From NCBI RefSeq assembly GCF_014203595.1, contig NZ_JACHJK010000007.1, positions 186,001 to 250,000 of the forward strand: a stretch of DNA of 64,000 nt, written 5' to 3'. Positions 58,787 to 64,000 of the stretch are shown here, piece by piece. Each line of letters opens with the position of its first letter. Within the stretch, counting starts at the first letter, position 1. The stretch is from Streptomyces echinatus. Lineage in GTDB: Bacteria > Actinomycetota > Actinomycetes > Streptomycetales > Streptomycetaceae. The notes under the pieces were generated by a model that did no database searches, had not been told where the DNA came from, and saw only the letters and a program-made list of their open reading frames with translations. A program made the position numbers and the translations under genes.

Positions 58787-58904
58787 CCCACCACGACGGC
58801 CCGAACGACCACGTCCCCGCATGGACAGGCGACAGCGGCCCGCACCACGTCGTTCCCCCCACCGGCTGGTCGCGGCGGCCCGTGCGATCACGTACCCGTA
58901 CTGA
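58756..58904. repeat. Four degenerate ~39-bp repeats of the FUSC gene 3' end
   Basis: Units centred on CGGCCC at 58758, 58797, 58836 and 58876 (spacing 39, 39, 40) share the pattern CGGCCCGNNCGANCACGT..CCCGCACTGA. The first is the real end of the FUSC gene, including its stop; the last matches it at about 32 of 37 positions, including another TGA. They suggest old tandem duplication with decay. Confidence 0.75.
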
Positions 58905-58993
58905 CGCGGTGCCGTGACCCGGGGCCGCTAACCTTACGTGTCCGTCCTGGCCAGCGATTGACGGGTTACAACCTCACGCGAAGGGTTGCGCAC

Positions 58994-60787
58994 ATGGGCA
59001 TTCTCACTCTCCTGCGAAACGCATTCGGCCGCTCACGCAAGTCACGAGCCACCGAGGCGGAGGGTGCGGACCTGACCCCCGCGCAGACCCCGCCCACGGC
59101 CGAGCCGACGACCGCGTCCGTCCCCGAGCCCCGCCAGTCCTCCGCGGAGGACCGCGAACTGGACGAGCACGAACTGGTGGCGGCGGCCTTCGACAACGTC
59201 AAGGTCCCCCACCAGCCGGACTCCCCGGAGACCGCCCCGGCCGAGGCCGAGGCCCAGAAGGCCGAGGAGCCGACTCCGGCACGGCCCGAGTCCGAGGCGG
59301 CCAAGGCCGAGGAGCCGGCCCCGGCGGAGCCCGAGGCCGAGGCCGAGGTGGAGGCGGAGAAGACCGAGGCCGTCGAGGCCGCGGAGCAGGCCGAGTCCGA
59401 GGCCGAGCCCCAGGAAACGCCCGCAGCGGAGTCTTCGGCCGAGGAGACGACTCCCGCCGAGCCGGCGACCGAGGCGAAGACCGAGCAGGCACAGGAGCCG
59501 GAGCCGAGCGCGAACTCGACCGAGGACACCCCCGAGCCGGCCCCGGTCGAAACGGAGCCCGAGCAGGAGCAGGTCACTGAACCGGAAGCCGCAGCGACGG
59601 CCGAGCCGGAAGCCGAGGTCGAGACGACGACCGAGCCGGTAGCCGAAGCGCAGACGGTGACCGAGCCGGTAGCCGAAGCGCAGACGGTGACTGAACCAGA
59701 AGCGGAGGCGGAGCCGGCAGCCCAGGCCGAGGTGACGGCCGTGCCGGAGTCCGAAGCGGTGGCCGAGCCGGTCGGTGTGGAGGCAGCCGCGGAAGCGGAA
59801 GCTGTCGCCGCAGAGACGGCGGAGCCGCAAGTGGCGGCCGAGGCCGGTGCGGACGTGGAGCCCGCGGCAGAAGCCGAAGCGGCAGCAGAGCGGAAGGCCG
59901 AGGAGCCGGAGGCCGAGGAGCCGGCCACCGCCCCGCAGGCCGCCGACGGCGAGGACACCCCGCAGGGGCCACCCGCACTCGACGACGAAACCCGCACGGG
60001 TGGTGCGGGTGGGAACACCGACGCCGAAGGCGAAGCCGAGGCGGAGGTGACCGAAGGCGAAGCCGAGACGGACGTGGCCGCCGAGACGGACGTGGCCGCA
60101 GACTCCGACGGCAAGCCCACGCCCGCCATCCCCCTCACCAAGGTCAAGTCCGCCACCCCGAACCTCACCACCGCCTACAAGGCCGCCACCACCCCCCTCA
60201 GGAAGGCCGACCTCACCGGCACCCGAGCGAAGCTCTACCTCGTACTGGACCGCTCCGCGAGCATGCGCCCGTACTACAAGGACGGCTCCGCCCAGGCCCT
60301 CGCCGACCAGACCCTCGCCCTCGCCGCCCACCTCGACCCCGAGGCCACGGTCCACGTCGTCTTCTTCTCCACGGAGATCGACGGCACCACCGACCTCACC
60401 CTCACCCCGGACCACGAGACGAAGATCGACGACGTGCACGCCGGCCTCGGCCGCATGGGCCGTACCAGCTACCACGCCGCCGTCGAGGCCGTACTCGCCC
60501 ATTACGAGAAGAACGCCACCCCCGGCACCCCGGCCCTGGTCGTGTTCCAGACCGACGGCGCCCCGGACGCCAAGACCCCCGCGACCCAGGCCCTCACCAC
60601 GGCAGCGGAGTCGCACCCCGCCGTCTTCTTCTCCTTCGTCGCCTTCGGCGAGCACGACAACAAGGCCTTCGACTACCTCCGCAGGCTCAAGACCGCCAAC
60701 ACGTCCTTCTTCCACGCGGGCCCCACCCCCCGCGAGCTGACGGACACCGAGCTGTACGAGGGCGTCCTCACCGACTGGCGCCCGTAA
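58994..60787 (+). CDS. VWA-domain protein with a long acidic repetitive N-terminal tail
   Basis: 597 aa from ATG 58994 (RBS AAGGG). Residues ~25-370 are Glu/Ala/Pro/Thr-rich and highly acidic (EAEAEVEAEKTEAVEAAEQA), probably disordered. The C-terminal ~210 residues are a von Willebrand A domain of the TerF type: MIDAS in LVLDRSASM, RTSYHAAVEAVL and FQTDGAPDA. Such proteins bind partners via a metal ion in the cytoplasm; TerF-like ones associate with tellurite/stress islands. The tail contains a palindromic repeat element and a 30-bp duplication, both in frame. Confidence 0.9.
   Translation: MGILTLLRNAFGRSRKSRATEAEGADLTPAQTPPTAEPTTASVPEPRQSSAEDRELDEHELVAAAFDNVKVPHQPDSPETAPAEAEAQKAEEPTPARPESEAAKAEEPAPAEPEAEAEVEAEKTEAVEAAEQAESEAEPQETPAAESSAEETTPAEPATEAKTEQAQEPEPSANSTEDTPEPAPVETEPEQEQVTEPEAAATAEPEAEVETTTEPVAEAQTVTEPVAEAQTVTEPEAEAEPAAQAEVTAVPESEAVAEPVGVEAAAEAEAVAAETAEPQVAAEAGADVEPAAEAEAAAERKAEEPEAEEPATAPQAADGEDTPQGPPALDDETRTGGAGGNTDAEGEAEAEVTEGEAETDVAAETDVAADSDGKPTPAIPLTKVKSATPNLTTAYKAATTPLRKADLTGTRAKLYLVLDRSASMRPYYKDGSAQALADQTLALAAHLDPEATVHVVFFSTEIDGTTDLTLTPDHETKIDDVHAGLGRMGRTSYHAAVEAVLAHYEKNATPGTPALVVFQTDGAPDAKTPATQALTTAAESHPAVFFSFVAFGEHDNKAFDYLRRLKTANTSFFHAGPTPRELTDTELYEGVLTDWRP
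59630..59689. repeat. 30-bp perfect tandem duplication in the acidic tail
   Basis: Two identical 30-bp units (59630-59659, 59660-59689) encode TEPVAEAQTV twice. In frame within the VWA protein gene. Confidence 0.95.
59955..60013. repeat. Dispersed palindromic element, copy B, in frame in a coding gene
   Basis: Arms CCACCCGCAC (59969-59978) and GTGCGGGTGG (60003-60012). In frame it encodes GPPALDDETRTGGAGG inside the acidic tail, a stretch unlike its surroundings. It matches copy A at 49746-49809. Confidence 0.8.
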
Positions 60788-60826
60788 CCACCGGGCACCC
60801 CGCACAGTCACCCTCGGTGACCCCCT

Positions 60827-60867
60827 GGCCGCCCCTTCCCACCCTGCAAAACGGGAAGCGGGCGGCC
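60827..60867 (+). terminator. Hairpin terminator between the VWA and metG genes
   Basis: GGCCGCCC-CTTCCC and GGGAAG-C-GGGCGGCC pair with one bulge around a 12-nt A-rich loop, 40 bp past the VWA stop. Confidence 0.65.
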
Positions 60868-60934
60868 CACCCGTGTCGGCTACGATTTCAAGGTTCGAAA
60901 CCGCAGAAAAAGCAGCGACCTGGGAGCAGCCACG

Positions 60935-62650
60935 ATGGCTCGACACCTCATCACCAGCGCCCTTCCGTACATCAACGGGATCAAGCACCTGGGCAACATG
61001 GTGGGGTCCATGCTCCCGGCGGACGTGTACTCCCGGTACCTCCGCCAGACCGGTCACGACGTCCTGTACATCTGCGCGACGGACGAGCACGGCACCCCCG
61101 CCGAGCTGGCCGCCAAGGAGCAGGGCCTGCCCGTGGCCGAGTTCTGCGCGCAGGCGCACGACGCCCAGAAGGCGGTCTACGACGGCTTCGCGCTCGCGTT
61201 CGACTACTTCGGCCGCAGCTCCAGCCCGGAGAACCGCGAGATCACCCAGCACTTCGCCCGCAAGCTGAACGAGAACGGCTTCATCGAGGAGCGGGCGATC
61301 CGCCAGGTCTACAGCCCGGCCGACGGCCGCTTCCTGCCCGACCGCTATGTCGAGGGCACCTGCCCGCACTGCGGCTACGACAAGGCCCGCGGCGACCAGT
61401 GCGAGAACTGCACGCGCGTGCTGGACCCCACCGACCTGATCAACCCGCGCTCGGCGATCTCCGGCTCCACCGACCTGGAGGTCCGCGAGACCAAGCACCT
61501 CTTCCTGCTCCAGTCCAAGCTGCAGCACGAGGTCGAGGCGTGGGTCGCCCGGCACGAGGACGACTGGCCGCAGCTCGCCTCCTCCATCGCCCGCAAGTGG
61601 CTGAACGAGGGCCTGCACGACCGGGCGATCACCCGTGACCTGGACTGGGGCGTCCCGGTCCCGGCGGACACCTGGCCGGAGCTGGCGGCCGAGGGCAAGG
61701 TCTTCTACGTCTGGTTCGACGCCCCGATCGAGTACATCGGCGCGACGAAGGAGTGGGCCGACCAGGACCCGGCCAACCGCGACTGGAAGTCGTGGTGGTT
61801 CGAGGCGGACGACACCGTCCGCTACACCGAGTTCATGGCCAAGGACAACGTCCCCTTCCACACCGTGATGTTCCCGGCCACCGAGCTGGGCGTGCGCGAG
61901 CCGTGGAAGAAGGTGGACTACGTCAAGGCGTTCAACTGGCTGACGTACTACGGCGGGAAGTTCTCCACCTCGCAGAAGCGGGGCGTCTTCACCGACCAGG
62001 CCCTGGCCATCCTGCCCGCCGACTACTGGCGCTATTTCCTGATCGCCAACGCCCCCGAGTCGGACGACTCGTCCTTCACCTGGGAGCACTTCACCGCCAC
62101 GGTGAACAAGGACCTGGCCGACACCCTCGGCAACTTCGTCAACCGCGTGCTGTCCTTCAGCAAGAAGCGCTTCGGCGAGGAGGTCCCGGCCGGCGGCGAG
62201 CCCGGCGAGGCCGAGGCGAAGCTCGGCGAGGAGATCGCGACGCTCCTCGCGGAGTACGAGTCCCACATGGAGGCCCTGCAGTTCCGCAAGGCCGCCGCCG
62301 CCCTGCGTGCCCTGTGGTCGGCCGGCAACTCCTACCTGGAGGAGAAGGCCCCCTGGCTGGAGATCAAGACGAACAAGGAGGGCGCCGCCCTCACCCTGCG
62401 TACGGCGATGAACCTCATCCACCTGTACGCGGTGGTCTCCGAGCCGTTCATCCCGGCGACGGCCAAGGTCATGCGCGAGGCGTTCGCCCTGCCGCAGGAC
62501 ACCGCCGCCTGGGTCACCGCCGAGGAGGCGAAGGCCCTGGCCTCCGTCCCGTCCGGCACCCCGTTCACGGTCCCGCCGGTGCTGTTCGCCAAGCTGACGG
62601 ACGAGGACCTGGAGACGTACAAGGAGCGCTTCGGCGGCGAGGAAGGCTGA
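60935..62650 (+). CDS. metG: Methionyl-tRNA synthetase
   Basis: 571 aa from ATG 60935 (RBS GGGAG). Class I signatures: ITSALPYINGIKHLGNMVG (HIGH-like HLGN), the zinc knuckle CPHCGYDKARGDQCENC, the WFDAPIEYIGATKEW methionine pocket, and KFSTSQKRG as the KMSKS loop. The C-terminal helical anticodon domain follows; no extra dimerisation domain. Essential charging of tRNA-Met. No leader or T-box was recognised in the 147 bp upstream. Confidence 0.97.
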   Translation: MARHLITSALPYINGIKHLGNMVGSMLPADVYSRYLRQTGHDVLYICATDEHGTPAELAAKEQGLPVAEFCAQAHDAQKAVYDGFALAFDYFGRSSSPENREITQHFARKLNENGFIEERAIRQVYSPADGRFLPDRYVEGTCPHCGYDKARGDQCENCTRVLDPTDLINPRSAISGSTDLEVRETKHLFLLQSKLQHEVEAWVARHEDDWPQLASSIARKWLNEGLHDRAITRDLDWGVPVPADTWPELAAEGKVFYVWFDAPIEYIGATKEWADQDPANRDWKSWWFEADDTVRYTEFMAKDNVPFHTVMFPATELGVREPWKKVDYVKAFNWLTYYGGKFSTSQKRGVFTDQALAILPADYWRYFLIANAPESDDSSFTWEHFTATVNKDLADTLGNFVNRVLSFSKKRFGEEVPAGGEPGEAEAKLGEEIATLLAEYESHMEALQFRKAAAALRALWSAGNSYLEEKAPWLEIKTNKEGAALTLRTAMNLIHLYAVVSEPFIPATAKVMREAFALPQDTAAWVTAEEAKALASVPSGTPFTVPPVLFAKLTDEDLETYKERFGGEEG

Positions 62651-62664
62651 CCCTCCTCATGTCC

Positions 62665-62700
62665 GCGCCCCGCGTCCGGTGACCACCGGGTGCGGGGCGC
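62665..62700. terminator. Bidirectional hairpin between metG and DUF397 genes
   Basis: Outer arms GCGCCCCGC and GCGGGGCGC and inner CCGGT/ACCGG, 14 bp after the metG stop and just before the end of the convergent DUF397 gene. Confidence 0.75.
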
Positions 62701-62714
62701 GTGCCGTTCCTGCG

Positions 62715-62924
62715 TCAGCGTTCCGAGGCGTACGCCACGAAGTCCGTCCAGGCATCGGACGTGAGCGCCAGACGGGGACCGTCGACGTTCTTGGAGTCAC
62801 GGACGTGCACCGTGCCGGGAGTGACGGCGAGCTCGACGCAGGAGTTCCCGTCGTTCCCACCGCTGTAGCTGCTCTTGAACCACGCCAGCTCGGAGGCGTC
62901 CCCGGCGGTGGTCTTGCGGATCAT
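62715..62924 (-). CDS. DUF397 small protein paired with XRE regulator
   Basis: 69 aa. DUF397 marks: LAWFKSSYSGGNDGNSCVEL, VHVRDSKN and LTSDAWTDFVAYA. Its ATG overlaps the stop of the XRE gene by 4 bp (ATGA), so the two are produced together, as is usual for this toxin-antitoxin-like or partner-switch pair in Streptomyces. Confidence 0.93.
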   Translation of the reverse strand: MIRKTTAGDASELAWFKSSYSGGNDGNSCVELAVTPGTVHVRDSKNVDGPRLALTSDAWTDFVAYASER

Positions 62925-63796
62925 GTCTCTCCCAGCAGTTGTTCGATGAAGGCCAGCGACTCCCGCGGGGAGAGCGCCTGAGCCCGGATCGTGCCATACC
63001 GCAGCTCAAGGATGCGCAGGTGTCTGGGTTCGGAGATCGGACGGCCGTTGAACGCGCCATCAGAGCGCCCCACTGCCGTGCCCTCCGGAAACTTCAGCAG
63101 TTCGATGCGACCGTCCAGACCGGAGTGGGTGTCACAGTTCATCGGCATCACCTGAAGCACGACGTTGTGCAATCGCCCCACCTCCAGCAGGCGTTCCAGC
63201 TGCTGACGCCACACCATTGTGCCTCCGATGGGGCGCCGCAGTACCCCCTCTTCCAGGACGAAGCTGAGCGCTGGCGCGGGTGAGCGTTCGAATACCGACT
63301 GCCGGGCCAGACGAGCGGCCACCATGCGTTCCACATCGTCCGGCGAGTACGGCGGCTGCGCTGCGCCGATCACGGACCGCGCGTGCTCCGCCGTCTGCAA
63401 CAGCCCTGGGATGATGTGGCACTCGTAGAGAGCCATCTCGACAGCCTTGGCTTCCAGCTTGCCCAGTTCCCGGACCTTCTTCGGATAGCGGACCCGCTTC
63501 ACGTCCTCCCAGGCGGCCGCGATGAGTCCCCCGGCCTCCAGCACCTCGTCGGCCCTCTCCAGATACTCCTGCCGGGGGATCCGCTTCCCGCCCTCGACCT
63601 TGTAGACCAGGTCCTCCCCGTACCCGACCGCCGCCCCGAACTCGGCGGCCCGCATCCCCACGGCCTCCCGCCGCAGTTTCAGCTGCCGCCCCACGGTGGT
63701 GATGACCGCCACGCCCCACTCGTCGTCCGGGTCCACCTCCCACCCCGGCCCATCGGCCTCGTCCTTGAGCCGCCGTACCTCGCCGTCCACCGACAT
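62921..63796 (-). CDS. XRE regulator with DUF5753 domain
   Basis: 291 aa from ATG 63796 with GGAGGA 7 bp upstream. HTH: VGRQLKLRREAVGMRAAEFG and YGEDLVYKVEGGKRIPRQEY. The C-terminal DUF5753 part has ECHIIPGLLQTAEHARSV, RLARQSVFERSPAPALSFVLEEGVLR split between two strands and LQVMPMN. These regulators act with DUF397 proteins in development or antibiotic control. Located at the right end of the window. Confidence 0.94.
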   Translation of the reverse strand: MSVDGEVRRLKDEADGPGWEVDPDDEWGVAVITTVGRQLKLRREAVGMRAAEFGAAVGYGEDLVYKVEGGKRIPRQEYLERADEVLEAGGLIAAAWEDVKRVRYPKKVRELGKLEAKAVEMALYECHIIPGLLQTAEHARSVIGAAQPPYSPDDVERMVAARLARQSVFERSPAPALSFVLEEGVLRRPIGGTMVWRQQLERLLEVGRLHNVVLQVMPMNCDTHSGLDGRIELLKFPEGTAVGRSDGAFNGRPISEPRHLRILELRYGTIRAQALSPRESLAFIEQLLGET

Positions 63797-64000
63797 GCCG
63801 CGTCCTCCGTCGTACCGCTGGACAGTCACCCTGCGTATCAACGCCGTGACTGTTCACGGTAAGCACGCACCGCCACGCCCGGTGATGCGAACGGGGAAAA
63901 GTCCACCCGACTTCTCTCGCGCAGTGCCCACTTCGGCATGCTGCCGTGCCGGAGCCCGATCCCGTGCGCTCCGGTGCCGTCGGCGGTCTCCCCGAGGACC
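63797..64000. other. Terminal intergenic stretch, no feature recognised
   Basis: Upstream region of the XRE gene up to the window edge. It must contain that promoter; no convincing -35/-10 pair, dyad or gene was seen. Confidence 0.4.

Noticed and set aside
56414..58891. Long minus-strand frame (825 codons) opposite the FUSC gene
   Set aside because: Antisense shadow of a clear FUSC membrane protein; composition is Gly/Arg/His-rich with no domain.
59042..62422. Very long minus-strand frame (1126 codons) opposite the VWA and metG genes
   Set aside because: Shadow of two strongly supported plus-strand genes in high-GC DNA; translation is Gly/Leu/Arg low complexity.

Overview
The window looks like a piece of a Streptomyces (or very close actinomycete) chromosome. 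G+C is very high, third codon positions are mostly G or C, GTG starts are common, and the gene content is typical of the genus: SigE-type sigma factors beside membrane proteins, DUF397/XRE pairs, SpoIIE phosphatases, MocR and TPR-XRE regulators, and many lipoproteins. All names rest on motifs read by eye; no database search was possible.

Layout. 1-2.2 kb: a SigE-type sigma factor coupled to a truncated membrane partner, a possible small lipoprotein, and a tRNA-Gly(CCC) 3' half followed by a terminator, read as the att scar of an integrated element lying to the left. 2.2-5.1 kb: OmpR-type two-component pair and a PepSY lipoprotein. 5.6-9.7 kb: TetR regulator divergent from an LmeA-like protein and an MMPL transporter, with twin palindromic operators. 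9.9-13.9 kb: membrane protein behind a perfect-looking iron box, a STAS protein without a phosphorylatable serine, a winged-helix regulator, a membrane SpoIIE phosphatase, and a triple-repeat ricin-type secreted protein. 14.0-19.9 kb: a six-gene operon containing a SyrB2/CytC3-type non-heme iron halogenase, carrier protein, thioesterase, stand-alone adenylation enzyme, KASIII-like protein with altered active site and class III aminotransferase, preceded by four TAGGGGTT repeats. 20.4-30.3 kb: small secreted proteins, two MFS exporters, PQQ-like lipoprotein, bleomycin-hydrolase-type peptidase, a sigma/membrane pair and a LysR regulator. 30.5-37.5 kb: orphan cytochrome oxidase subunit I with a small coupled partner, L,D-transpeptidase, third sigma/membrane pair, aquaglyceroporin, SDR and a 2OG-Fe oxygenase. 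37.7-43 kb: DUF4142 protein with a MITE-like insertion at its stop codon, GH13 enzyme, nucleoside hydrolase, and a short ThrRS preceded by a Thr-rich leader peptide and attenuator. 43.1-50.5 kb: lipoprotein, TPR-XRE regulator divergent from a tiny exported peptide across a shared palindrome, M20 hydrolase, propeller protein, unknown protein. 50.6-63.8 kb: second SpoIIE phosphatase, membrane proteins, MocR regulator with direct-repeat operator, hydrolases, FUSC protein, VWA protein, MetRS and an XRE/DUF397 pair.

How genes work together. The clearest pathway is the halogenase operon: the adenylation enzyme would load an amino acid on the free-standing carrier protein, the halogenase would chlorinate the tethered side chain, and the thioesterase would release it; the KASIII-like enzyme and aminotransferase are extra steps that set this locus apart from the simple four-gene CytC1-4 logic. 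Other regulatory circuits that can be read from DNA are the Thr attenuator, the TetR, MocR and TPR-XRE operators, and the iron box.
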